Shown: piece by piece, positions 1 to 7,917 of the stretch
How positions within the stretch are numbered: position 1 is the stretch's first letter
How the letters are laid out: every line of letters begins with the position of its first letter
Assembly (NCBI GenBank): GCA_028565635.1
Contig: JAOXYB010064023.1
Location: 1-10,405, forward strand
Source of the DNA: Phoronis ovalis
Taxonomy: Eukaryota > Phoronida > Phoronidae
Length of the DNA stretch: 10,405 nucleotides
Direction: 5' to 3'
The notes under the pieces: model-generated
Databases searched by the model: none
What the model saw: the letters and a program-made list of their open reading frames with translations, nothing else
What the model was told of the DNA's origin: nothing
Position numbers and translations under genes: made by a program

Positions 1-83
1 GCCCACAGTCTTTGGTTGTCATTTATATGAAGAACTGCATGAACAATATTTGGGATTTTTTTATTTTAGACATACTATGTTAG

Positions 84-230
84 GTTGACGATGAAATGCA
101 GAAGCTGTATCTCGAACTACCAGAGAAGGAAACGCCATTCAATTTGGTAGATGACGTTCGTGAGTTCTGTCAAGAAATTTCAGAAATTCTGAAAGACGCC
201 CAGGACGCTACCGATAGGATCAACTTCAAT
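84..230 (+). CDS. Internal exon 1 of a C2-domain gene (helical region)
   Basis: This is a 49-codon open stretch with no in-frame stop. It is preceded by an AG at 82-83 and followed by a good donor (GTATGT at 231). The in-frame codon just before it is TAG (81-83), and the other two frames are closed, so the reading frame and the start at 84 are well fixed; both ends are phase 0. The peptide is acidic and helix-prone (starts VDDEMQKLYLELPEKE, ends DATDRINFN), with no membrane segment. It can be joined in frame to the candidate exon at 611-757 or directly to the C2 exons at 2873 and 3071. No initiation context is visible (the Met at codon 5 is internal), so the gene begins left of the window. 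The acceptor is weak because its pyrimidine tract lies upstream of a second AG at 68-69. I do not recognise the family from this exon. A helical region before a C2 domain occurs in MUN/C2 proteins such as Munc13-4/BAIAP3, but that link is speculative. Confidence 0.6.
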
Positions 231-610
231 GTATGTTTTTGCTGTGTACATACTGTACAGTATACATGAGTAGCCTGAGCATGAATTTCAGGATGGTGAC
301 AGTTAACTAGAGACTCTTAGTTCACCACTTGTGTCCCAAGATAACTTATACATTTTATAACATTTCAATCTCCTTTTTTTTTTCTTCGCAATGATTTTCT
401 TTCGTTTTATTTATCTTTTTATTCTTTTTACAATAATTGGCTATCTTATTCTACTTTCACTATATTTTTATTTAATCGTATTTTCCTCGTTTAATTTTGT
501 TTTTGTCTTTAAAAAGTTAGTTATAATACAAGTTGTTACGTTTATTTATCACGATGAACTGCACTAAGGTCACCTACGGATGTGTATTCGTAAAATTATC
601 CTTATTTAAG
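231..610 (+). other. Intron with T-rich tract
   Basis: This is non-coding sequence between candidate exons. It opens with a consensus-like donor GTATGT. Roughly 369-505 is very T-rich on the + strand, with many TTTT and TTTAT words. It closes with TTATCCTTATTTAAG just before 611, which is an acceptable acceptor with a pyrimidine-rich run. I see no RNA gene or mobile element in it. Confidence 0.5.
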
Positions 611-757
611 GCTGAAAAGATAGACGAACTGTTTTTTGAAAGAAAAGACTCGAAGGAAGAAACCAACAAAATAATTACAACCGGAATGGATGCTTATCAA
701 ATGGTTATGGATGGGACGTACAGAAATCGTATGGACAAGCTTAAGGAACTTGTTGAG
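611..757 (+). CDS. Candidate internal exon 2 of the C2-domain gene
   Basis: The open frame runs from about 533 to 856. Within it, the acceptor at 609-610 (TTATTTAAG) and the donor at 758-759 (GAG followed by GTGATA) delimit a phase 0 to phase 0 exon of 147 nt, or 49 codons. That is the same length and phase as the exon at 84-230. The peptide is charged and helix-prone, starting AEKIDELFFERKDSKEETNK and ending RMDKLKELVE, which suits a continuation of the helical region before the C2 domain. Sequence after the donor becomes less protein-like. An alternative acceptor (CACTAAG, exon from 569) would extend it by 14 codons in the same frame. It could also be a chance open frame or a separate single-exon ORF with an ATG at 554. 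The in-frame fit to the neighbours is the main argument for it. Confidence 0.5.
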
Positions 758-925
758 GTGATATTTAGATCAAACCACAAAATGTCCAGTAGGGGGAATT
801 GGGGAGATGCGCGAGTTCAACCAATTCAGATTACTTCTACAAAGTCCGTATTATAACTAGTATAGAGATATCTACATCTAACTACAAGAGAAATAATTCA
901 CATTATTATTTTTACTAGTTGACAA

Positions 926-1007
926 TGCCCCCGGTGAGATTCGAACCTTCGTTGAATAACTGAAAGAAAGGAAAAACCAAGTGTATTAAACATTGAGCCA
1001 CGAAGGC
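926..1007 (-). repeat. tRNA-like element (SINE head or tRNA pseudogene)
   Basis: On the - strand a polymerase III B box (GGTTCGAATCT, 947-937) lies downstream of an A-box-like TGGCTCAATG (1000-991). The outer 7-mers GCCTTCG (1007-1001) and CGGGGGC (933-927) pair over all seven positions with two G-T wobbles, followed by discriminator A (926), as in an acceptor stem. Inside, the T stem is badly mismatched, no D stem closes and no anticodon arm is convincing. A-to-B spacing is also longer than in an ordinary tRNA. It is therefore best read as a decayed tRNA-derived SINE promoter region or a tRNA pseudogene, not a working tRNA. The + strand side beyond 1007 may hold more of the element, but I cannot define the other end. 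Confidence 0.6.
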
Positions 1008-1320
1008 TTGACATGCAGATCGCTGGTTGTCTATCCCCTTTGTCACTCACCTGTACTAACAGCGCCACCAGTCCGTCCTTATAATCATTTATATAAAAAT
1101 AAGAAATAAATAAGCATAAAATGCTAACCTTAGCCTTAAACTTACCCTAAATATAATATTGAGAAGCATGTACCTGACCCTAAACCGAGTCGGTACCTTT
1201 AACCCAGATAGAATTACCTTAGTAATCATATAGCTACAAACGTGGTGCAGGACAATATCCAATATAGCAAAAGAGTAATAATGGCTGAAATCCAGGTTTC
1301 AGGTGTTGAAATCCTCCCTC

Positions 1321-1364
1321 ATACATATAGGGATATTCTGGTAACTTAATACCCCTATATGTAT
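1321..1364. repeat. Short perfect inverted repeat (hairpin)
   Basis: ATACATATAGGG at 1321-1332 is the exact reverse complement of CCCTATATGTAT at 1353-1364, giving a 12-bp stem with a 20-nt loop. It lies in an intron, is AT-rich, and has no T-run suggesting a terminator. It may be part of an old transposon or chance. Confidence 0.55.
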
Positions 1365-1692
1365 AGGGTATAGTAATCTGAATCGGGTGGCGAGTTAGTG
1401 CGTTTTTTATGCGGAAATATCTGCGTGGCATGCATTGTGTTGGTTCCAAACGTGGAAAAAATAATGATCCGTATCATTACGTTGCAAAGAGGTCAGCCTT
1501 GGATCCGCGGGCGCTCAGCTCGTATCTGGCCTGGAAAAAACTATAAACAAGTGGTCCAGTGGCACAAAAAAGCACCTGTAAATAAGACCAACCACAGAAA
1601 TGATATCCTATCCAAGACCAAAATTTTTCGACAAGCAAAAAACGGGAAATATTTTTCTGCCCAGAACCGCCCGCCACTGGAATTCCCATCCT

Positions 1693-1744
1693 CTAAACAA
1701 AACTTGCAAAACACACCCCTAAACAAAACTTGCATAACCAAAAT
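1693..1744. repeat. Tandem 26-bp repeat, two copies
   Basis: CTAAACAAAACTTGCA occurs exactly at 1693-1708 and again at 1719-1734, giving a 26-bp period. After the second copy the sequence resembles the first only loosely. It lies in C/A-rich low-complexity intronic DNA. Confidence 0.5.
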
Positions 1745-2051
1745 TTGACCCAAGCAAGACCAAGGCAAAAAAAAACTTTTTCTAAAACCTGCCAATTTTC
1801 GCGTCTAAACGCGCAACGCGTAGTCTACAAAAAGGCATCCGATTTTAGTAATACCTCGAGCAAGCGTACCCACTTTATACCTGAGTGCTCCTGCATGGCC
1901 TTGGATATAGATGTACTCTTTGTTTCATAATGAATCAATTTTGTCATAAATTTAGAAAAGACAAAACAACCTCCAAAACACTTTCATCAAACTGAAAACG
2001 AGGTAGAGATATAATATGTATTTATTAAAGGCCATTTAAAATTTTTCCATA

Positions 2052-2223
2052 CACAGTTTTTCGCAAAAGAAAATGTTACAAACTCTGGGCGAGATTTTTA
2101 TATATTAAAACAGCTTTCTCACCATATAGATGATAGGTAAATTACAAAATCCATCTGGCTAAATTGTCCGAAATTGCTATTTTCCCAATTTAATTTTTTT
2201 AACCTTTTTTGTGAGAAACTGTG
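2052..2223. repeat. Imperfect inverted arms about 155 bp apart
   Basis: CACAGTTTTTCGCAAAA (2052-2068) matches the reverse complement of 2207-2223 with two transition differences. It might be the terminal arms of a small decayed MITE-like element, but I see no flanking target duplication and the enclosed sequence is featureless and AT-rich. Confidence 0.25.
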
Positions 2224-2872
2224 CATTTGAAAACATCATATTATCATTCATATTAGGCCTCTTTACCATTTTCACTGTTCTGGAGGTTATTTTGTTTTTT
2301 TCGAAGTTTTCGCAAAAAATTCTTTTCTTTATCCATTATATGCGAAAGAGTAGTAGGCTGAAAAATTATGTATCCTAAAAGTTCTATATCTACATCCCCA
2401 CAGGTACAAAGAATATCTGAAACTGGAATCGGCGTAAATGAAATCCAACAATAGATCTGCACAGATATCATTTCCAGATCAACAGTTTTGTTCTTTTTTT
2501 ATACGTCAAAGATAATTTATATTTAAATGCACATTATAAAGGAACAAAGTAAAAATTTCCGCACTGGGATCTTTGGTTGTAGTCAGTTGTATTTCAGAGT
2601 CATTAGGGGTACGATGTTGGAGTAATATCCACGCATCTAATATTTTAAAAAGTTAGTTTTTACACAACACAAGCTATAGCTTCAAAACGAGTTGTGATAT
2701 TCAAAAATTATTTTTTGAAATTGTTTGTTTAAGATAAACATAATAAGTATATATCGGACACTATTATAATGTTAGAGCTTGTTCACGTACTTTCAGATCG
2801 AGACTCAGCCCGTGTGCCGCATACAATCATCGGTCATTGATAAGTTTCCATATATTTTTGTTTTAATTTCAG

Positions 2873-2938
2873 AGTGCTTTTAGTTCTGGTCATACGCGTG
2901 TGCAAGTAACAATGGAATATGATGATCAGTGTGAAGAG
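2873..2938 (+). CDS. Exon 3 of C2-domain gene (start of C2 domain)
   Basis: This is a 22-codon phase 0 exon between a strong acceptor (AATTTCAG, ending 2872) and a donor (GAG followed by GTAATT, 2939). The peptide SAFSSGHTRVQVTMEYDDQC plus EE has the alternating pattern of a C2 first beta strand (RVQVTMEY), the usual 'V.V.Y' lead-in of type I C2 domains. It joins in frame to the next exon so that EYDDQCEE runs into LLVTVLHARD, exactly the expected beta1-beta2 order. The short length and matching phases support a real exon rather than a chance ORF. Confidence 0.75.
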
Positions 2939-3070
2939 GTAATTGTTAAATAATGCAAAATTTACTTAAATGTGGTATAATGAAAATTAAAAACACTAGA
3001 TCGTTTAACAGATAAAGAAAAGAGATATTTTCACAGCAGCAAGACAAATTGTATTCATTTATTATTTCAG
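2939..3070 (+). other. Short intron inside the C2 domain
   Basis: This 132-nt AT-rich intron has donor GTAATT and acceptor TTATTTCAG. It is phase 0 and splits the C2 domain between its first and second beta strands. Confidence 0.7.
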
Positions 3071-3235
3071 CTTCTCGTGACAGTCCTACATGCTAGAGAT
3101 ATAGCAAGGGAGGTGACTGACACACCTGATCCATATTTTAAAGTAACCTTGTCTGAAAGCAAAACCCTCTGTACGGAAAAATTGTCGAATACACAGAATC
3201 CAGTTTTTAGCGCCAGTAGACAGTTGGCATTCGAG
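3071..3235 (+). CDS. Exon 4 of C2-domain gene (C2 core)
   Basis: This is a 55-codon open exon between an acceptor (TTATTTCAG, ending 3070) and a donor (GAG followed by GTATGG, 3236); both ends are phase 0. Residues 1-10 (LLVTVLHARD) form a C2 beta strand. DTPDPYFKVTL (about 17-27) is the loop 1/beta3 signature (family consensus SDPYVKV), and NTQNPVF (40-46) is the beta4 NPVF motif, followed by QLAFE. C2 domains bind phospholipid, often with Ca2+, and act at membranes in trafficking and signalling. Of the two loop 1 acidic ligands, the Asp of DPY is present, but the position six residues upstream is Glu rather than Asp. Ca2+ dependence is therefore uncertain. The second half of the domain (loop 3 and the remaining strands) must be on a later exon, which I do not find. 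The parent family is unassigned: synaptotagmin-like, Munc13-4/BAIAP3-like or another C2 protein are all possible. Confidence 0.85.
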
Positions 3236-3960
3236 GTATGGTGTTGATCCGAAATGTGATAATCGTGACGTTTTAAGGAATATATACTCAAAGAATTAGG
3301 ATATTTAAAGTTATACTAGGTCTAGTTTTATCACAAAATAACAAATTTTCCAGTAAGTTTAATATAGATAAGGTAATAGATATACAAACTCTGCATAGCT
3401 CGACGTGACAATACATCGATTTGTAATATATATATAATTTTTAATATGTCGACACATTAATTTGGTTTAATCTAATTATATTTTTCAAATTTTTCATAGC
3501 GTATTAAGAATTTACGCGCATCTCTAACATCCTAGATACAACCTACTAATATTTCGCTGGTTGAACTTTATATTCATTTCTTTTTACTTTCTTCATTGAT
3601 TGTTATTGCACATGCAGCCGAGAAAAATTACCAAAGCAACTTTTTAAATTTTCCTATTACTAATAAATCAAATGTCCATCTCACATTAAGGCATATGATC
3701 TAAATCCTAATCAAGGTATGATTAAGAATTTGACGTAAAAGATACACTTCTGGAAGAGACTTCAGTTGTACTGTTTAATGTAAGATACATGGCTTAGGAT
3801 AGTTTTACCACCAGAGTGACTCAAATTACATTGAATCTAAAAAATACTAATTCGGCAGCTACTTGACACTTTTGTTTTGTTCCCGAAGACTTGCCAAACC
3901 CTTGGTAGGGTGTGAGGCCCAAGGTAAAATACCCATACGCTATAGTAAAAACTGCAATCC

Positions 3961-4172
3961 AAAAATATACTCCATGGTAAAAATTTATTTACAAAAAACC
4001 CACCCATGGAAAAAAATCCTATAAATATACACGCACCAATGTACACCCTATGGCAAAAACAGTAAACAATATGCTGGAAAGTACATCAAAAAAAGCGGCA
4101 CCTTGTGGTAAATAATCAATTATTGAAAATATATACCCACGATTAAAATTTATTTTCGAAAAATACACTCCA
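3961..4172. repeat. Degenerate AT-rich repeat, 2 clear copies
   Basis: A segment of about 45 bp around 3961-4006 (AATATACTCCATGG, then TAAAAATTTATTTAC, then a run of A and CCCACCC) recurs with changes at about 4125-4172. The shared AAATTTATTT words start at 3981 and 4146, an offset of 165. The DNA between the copies contains looser variants of the same words (CACCAATG, CCCTATGG). It is probably an old minisatellite-like or transposon-derived block. Confidence 0.4.
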
Positions 4173-4240
4173 CTGTACAAAGTGTCAAATAAAAATGAAA
4201 AAGATAAATGTGGAGACTGAAAAAGAAGGTTTATGGGGCG

Positions 4241-4268
4241 ACACACACACACACACACACACTCACAC
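4241..4268. repeat. CA microsatellite
   Basis: There is an uninterrupted AC dinucleotide run at 4241-4262, continued as TCACAC to 4268 and followed by an AT-rich stretch (ATATATAATATATATG). On the - strand it gives a meaningless Cys-Val open frame, which I leave out as coding. Confidence 0.95.
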
Positions 4269-4317
4269 ATATATAATATATATGTTCTAAAATAGTTGTA
4301 TTGAGTTACAACGAGGT

Positions 4318-4800
4318 ATTTTGGATGATCTTTGATAATATTTTGGTACTAAAAGGTTTCTTTTTTTTGGCATCTTTTCAATTAATTTATTGATATTCCA
4401 ATTTTCACTAAGTTATATCTCGGAGTCTGTTACAGTTAAGGAAATGATAATTGAGGTTTGACATCCTCAGGGTAGGCCATTGTTGATCTTGGGGTCAAAG
4501 GTCGTTTAGGGGTCAAAGGTCAAAATTCTAAAATTGCTCAAAATATTCCAAAATGATGGTATTAGGTAATAAAAAGGTCATATTGATATCCTTTTAGAAT
4601 ATTTAGGTATTAAAAGGTGAATTTTTTTAACCATCTTTTATATTAATTTTATGGAAGAAACATACTGCAAGTCATAGTGTTTAGTCCTATAATGTTTGTA
4701 CTTTGACATATGGCAGTCTGGAGTTGACCTTGATGTCAAAAGGTCATCTGGAGGTCAAAGTTCAAACTCTCAAAATGGTATACAATATTCAGAAAGCATA
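4318..4800. repeat. Two diverged tandem copies of a ~245-260 bp repeat
   Basis: Copy 1 (about 4318-4555) and copy 2 (about 4556-4800) share landmarks in the same order. These are GGTACTAAAAGGT/GGTATTAAAAGGT followed by a T run and CATCTTTT (4345 and 4606), and GGTCAAAGGTCAAAATTCT/GGTCAAAGTTCAAACTCT (4511 and 4753). Offsets of about 261 and 242 show that indels have accumulated. The copies are old and not coding. Confidence 0.55.
4492..4522 (+). promoter_or_regulatory. Two DR1-type AGGTCA direct repeats
   Basis: GGGTCA-A-AGGTCG (4492-4504) and GGGTCA-A-AGGTCA (4510-4522) each have two hexamers of the RGGTCA class separated by one base, the DR1 arrangement bound by RXR/HNF4/COUP-type nuclear receptors. 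A third, AGGTCA-A-AGTTCA, lies at 4752-4764, and a DR2-like ATGTCA-AA-AGGTCA at 4733-4746. They sit inside a repeat, so the words may simply be repeat sequence; binding is not shown. Confidence 0.35.
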
Positions 4801-5621
4801 GATCTGAAGTCAAGAAGTCCCAAAGCAATGAATTTCTATAATTTGCTGAAAAGTTCAAAAATGATTTAGAGGCCAGGTAATGTCCATACTGAAAAGCCAA
4901 TATGAGCAACGCTGCCTTTGTTAAAAGGCTATCTAGTTGTACATGGTTTGCTTAACTTTTTCTCACCTGTTCATTGTGAAGAGTATAATATGAATAATCA
5001 GGGGCGTTGATATCAAAGACCGGATATATTGGCCACCTGCATTGGCATCATGATTTTGAAGGAGTAAAGTTAGGCTTAAAATATCTGGTTTCAATAACAA
5101 AGGATTATAATCATATTTGAAAACCAAGGTAAAACTTCATTTGAATTGTTTTTGACTAATTGTATGAACAAGTCAAAAGTATTGATCACTCTGTTGTTAT
5201 GGTCAGACAAGTGAAACATCAGGGTTTTTCTGCACATAATCCTGACTAATTCTGAAAAGAAAAGTTGCAAAAAAGTAAACATGCCTGTTAACTTTTTAAA
5301 TCCATGGTGGATATGACTCAAAAAATGGTCTCAGTTTTTTATTTGAGATATTTTATCATGATGGGTACAATACTTTACAAATAGGTAAATGGAATCCATC
5401 ATATACTGTTAACAAATATAATTAGTGATGAAATATAAATAAATCAAAATGAGGGAACTCCCGTTAGCATTATGATACTCATGATATATATCTAGTAGTA
5501 CTGGACAGGTGTAATATTTTGATTACAAATGATTACATTCAATACATTGTGTATGAATTGTAAGATTTAAAATCGTCGATGATTTTTCACTGTTGTAATG
5601 TCCAATGAATTGTCTTTGATT

Positions 5622-5675
5622 TCATCCGTTTTGATTATAAAAACTATCCCTCATTTTCAGTGCCTTTTGATTTAC
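5622..5675 (-). pseudogene. Exon A, copy 4: stop codon and lost donor
   Basis: This is the oldest copy. The acceptor survives (CTTAACAG, AG at 5677-5676) and the peptide begins KSKGTENEG, then meets TAG and further stops. At the place of the donor, GTAAAA-type sequence has become GGATGA, so no GT is available. The exact left boundary is uncertain because of indels. I interpret it as a decayed exon relic. Confidence 0.45.
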
Positions 5676-5947
5676 CTGTTAAGAAAAAATCAAGTTTAAT
5701 GTAACCATTTTTTTAACAAATATAAATGATTACAGAAACTATGATTTTTTAATCAAAATGATGATACTCCAGTTAACTTTTAATTACTATATACTTATAA
5801 TTATAATATATCTAGCAGTTTTGGTGTAATTTTTTGATTCCAAATGAGTACATTCCATACATTGTGTATGAATTGTATGTTTTAAAATCATCGATAATTT
5901 CTTCACTGTTGCAATGTCCAATGAATTGTCTTTGATTTCATTTTTAC

Positions 5948-6001
5948 CTTTGTCAAGTTTTGATTAGGACTGTCCCTCATTTTCAGTGCCCTTTGATTTA
6001 C
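5948..6001 (-). pseudogene. Exon A, copy 3: kept splice sites, in-frame stop
   Basis: It is homologous to the 45-nt A exon but 54 nt long because of a 9-nt insertion (CTTGACAAA) before the donor; the frame is preserved. The acceptor (TTAATAG, AG at 6003-6002) and donor (GTAAAA, GT at 5947-5946) remain. Read in the same phase it encodes KSKGTENEGQS and then TAA, where the intact copies have CAA (one C-to-T change). It is either dead or would act as a premature terminal exon. Confidence 0.5.
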
Positions 6002-6228
6002 CTATTAACTAGAAATCAAGTTTAATTAACTTAACGTAACCATTCTTTTATTATACTTTCTGGAAGTTTATAATTTCTCTGTCCTGTGATTAACAATATT
6101 TTACATAAACAGACCAATACCATATCCCTAAAATTTAAAAATTCAAAGCATATCACTGTGATAAAATGAGTATAATATATAGGACCCTGTCAAATCTAAA
6201 GATATTAAGCCCTTGGCTTGCGTTAGTT

Positions 6229-6512
6229 TCAGTCTGTGAGGCTAGTACCATTATGACAATTTACTAAAGTGCTGAACAAAACCTCAACATGTGCAGCTGA
6301 GGTTTTTACTGTTTCAGTACCAACATTACCATCTTTATTTTGAGATGCTTCAGCTGTTCTTGATGTACTCTCAACCGTGACTACTGCATCTTTTTCATTT
6401 TCTGGTGTAGGTGAGACACCTAATGATGAAGTATTGGGTTTGTCATTTTTGCCTGCAGTATCTACCCTTGCTCCACAGGATTCCCGTTCAGACAAATCTT
6501 CAAGATTCTGAT
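6229..6512 (-). CDS. Cassette exon B, copy 2 (probable last exon)
   Basis: This encodes the same protein as the B exon at 7111-7394. The acceptor is TTTTGTTGCAATTTTAG (AG at 6514-6513), entry is phase 1 and TGA is at 6231-6229. The internal phase 1 donor (GTAATG) would end the exon at 6330. Downstream on this strand only broken A copies follow (6001-5948 with an in-frame TAA, 5675 with TAG and a lost donor). The simplest reading is therefore that this copy is read through the internal donor and supplies the stop codon. I see no AATAAA soon after the stop. The product is Ser/Thr/Glu/Lys-rich with no recognised domain and unknown function. It might belong to a pseudogene or be repeat sequence with chance splice signals. 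Confidence 0.5.
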
Positions 6513-6902
6513 CTAAAATTGCAACAAAACATTTGAACACAACCGAACAATGAAACATCCATTACTTAATAATTTATGTTGCATCCTGGGGTTAAATCTC
6601 CCTATATATATAGTGTGTGCACTGATTTCAAAAATAAACCAACAAAATATGAAATCATCATCTTCAGTGAATGCAAATCTTAATTGTCAACAAATATAAA
6701 TGCATGATAATACAGAAATTGATGAAACTCCAGAGTTAACTTTACCATACGATATATATCTAGCAGTACTGGTGTAATATTTGATTCCAAATGAGTACAT
6801 TCAACACATTGTGTATGAAATTTTCAAGTTTTAAAATTATTAATGATTTTTCACTGTTTACTGTTAAAATATCCAACAAATTGTCTATAATTTCATCTTT
6901 AC

Positions 6903-6947
6903 CTTTTGATTGGGACTGTTCCTCATTTTCAGTGTCTTTTGATTTCC
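6903..6947 (-). CDS. Cassette exon A, copy 2 (intact)
   Basis: This is identical in sequence, splice sites and phase to the A exon at 7785-7829, shifted by exactly 882 bp. The donor GTAAAG follows at 6902-6901 and the acceptor AG is at 6949-6948. In the model it splices from the upstream B exon (donor at 7211) and to the downstream B exon (acceptor before 6512). An A+B unit made of 45+183 nt adds 76 codons. Confidence 0.5.
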
Positions 6948-7110
6948 CTATTAAGAATAAATCAAGTTAGTGTAGCCATTTTATTCTATTAAACTGCCTA
7001 GAAGTTTATAATTTCCCTGTTCTGTGTTAAACTGTCACAGTGATAAAATGAGTATAATATATAGGACCCTGTCAAATCTAAAGATATTAAGCCCTTGGCT
7101 TGCATTAGTT

Positions 7111-7394
7111 TCAGTCTGTGAGGCTAGTACCATTATGACAATTTACTAAAGTGCTGAACAAAACCTCAACATGTGCAGCTGAGGTTTTTACTGTTTCAGT
7201 ACCAACATTACCATCTTTATTTTGAGATGCTTCAGCTGTTCTTGATGTACTCTCAACCGTGACTACTGCATCTTTTTCATTTTCTGGTGTAGGTGAGACA
7301 CCTAATGATGAAGTATTGGGTTTGTCATTTTTGCCTGCAGTATCTACCCTTGCTCCACAGGATTCCCGTTCAGACAAATCTTCAAGATTCTGAT
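7111..7394 (-). CDS. Cassette exon B, copy 1 (polar, disordered protein)
   Basis: The - strand frame is open from a strong acceptor (TTTTGTTGCAATTTTAG, AG at 7396-7395) to TGA at 7113-7111. The first coding base is 7394 and entry is phase 1. The peptide begins DQNLEDLSERESCGARVD and is rich in Ser, Thr, Glu, Lys and Asn, with SPTPENEKDAV in the middle and no membrane segment or recognisable domain; it looks intrinsically disordered. An internal donor (AAAGATG followed by GTAATG) would end the exon at 7212. That gives 183 nt, phase 1 to phase 1, and lets it splice to the next A exon as KDG-KSKDT. Read through instead, it ends 33 codons later at TGA. The upstream open frame with MFHCSVVF is intron translated through the acceptor, so I do not use that Met. 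The predicted protein is identical to copy 2. Confidence 0.5.
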
Positions 7395-7784
7395 CTAAAA
7401 TTGCAACAAAACATTTGAACACAACCGAACAATGAAACATCCATTACTTAATAATTTATGTTGCATCCTGGGGTTAAATCTCCCTATATATATAGTGTGT
7501 GCACTGATTTCAAAAATAAACCAACAAAATATGAAATCATCATCTTCAGTGAATGCAAATCTTAATTGTCAACAAATATAAATGCATGATAATACAGAAA
7601 TTGATGAAACTCCAGAGTTAACTTTACCATACGATATATATCTAGCAGTACTGGTGTAATATTTGATTCCAAATGAGTACATTCAACACATTGTGTATGA
7701 AATTTTCAAGTTTTAAAATTATTAATGATTTTTCACTGTTTACTGTTAAAATATCCAACAAATTGTCTATAATTTCATCTTTAC

Positions 7785-7829
7785 CTTTTGATTGGGACTG
7801 TTCCTCATTTTCAGTGTCTTTTGATTTCC
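7785..7829 (-). CDS. Cassette exon A, copy 1 (intact)
   Basis: On the - strand a 45-nt segment lies between an acceptor (TTATTCTTAATAG, AG at 7831-7830) and a strong donor (AAAG followed by GTAAAG, GT at 7784-7783). It enters in phase 1 and leaves in phase 1, so it is a symmetric exon that can be skipped or repeated without changing the frame. It encodes about 15 residues (GKSKDTENEEQSQSK, first Gly assumed from a preceding G), which are highly charged and likely disordered. The next exon (B) starts AT CAG, and the split codon G+AT gives Asp, making QSK-DQNLEDL. No upstream exon or start codon was found. Without transcript data it remains a prediction, but survival of the frame and splice sites beside broken copies supports it. 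Confidence 0.5.
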
Positions 7830-7917
7830 CTATTAAGAATAAATCAAGTTAATGTAGCCATTTTATTCTATTAAACCGCTAGAAGTTTAAAATTTCCCTG
7901 TTCTGTGTTAAACTGTG

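Larger units (their letters stand above)
758..2872 (+). other. Long intron (about 2.1 kb) with repeats
   Basis: No protein-like open frame survives inspection here. It holds a tRNA-like SINE fragment on the - strand (926-1007), a 12-bp-stem inverted repeat (1321-1364), and a less AT-rich patch (about 1380-1530). That patch is followed by C/A-rich low-complexity sequence with a 26-bp unit repeated twice (CTAAACAAAACTTGCA at 1693 and 1719). A pair of inverted arms lies at 2052-2068 and 2207-2223. The intron ends in a strong acceptor (TTTTTGTTTTAATTTCAG, 2855-2872). Confidence 0.5.
3236..5410. other. Non-coding stretch (intron or intergenic), repeat-rich
   Basis: I find no exon here that would complete the C2 domain and no other protein-like frame. 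The stretch contains a degenerate AT-rich repeat block (about 3961-4172), a CA microsatellite (4241-4262) and a two-copy repeat with nuclear-receptor-like half-sites (about 4318-4800). About 3240-3840 and 4800-5410 are plain AT-rich DNA where I see nothing specific. If the C2 gene continues to the right of the window, this is part of one very long intron. Confidence 0.5.

Noticed and set aside
926-1007. A functional tRNA gene
   Set aside because: The D stem and anticodon arm do not form and the T stem has two mismatches.
1140-1206. Telomere-like ACCCTAA words (TTACCCTAAAT, GACCCTAAACC)
   Set aside because: Only isolated, irregular occurrences, not a tandem array.
1321-1364. Rho-independent terminator-like hairpin
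   Set aside because: The context is eukaryotic, the loop is long and there is no T tract after the stem.
1398-1748. A 116-codon + strand open frame, with overlapping - strand frames at 1477-1795
   Set aside because: Composition follows the C/A-rich low-complexity DNA, frames overlap on both strands, no domain is recognisable and the peptide is repeat-like.
4019-4270. A - strand open frame starting with alternating Cys and Val
   Set aside because: It is the translation of the CA microsatellite and the adjoining AT-rich repeat.
6513-6558. Upstream part of the B open frame with a Met (also at 7395-7440)
   Set aside because: This is the intron before a strong TTTTAG acceptor; the hydrophobic reading through the pyrimidine tract is not protein-like.
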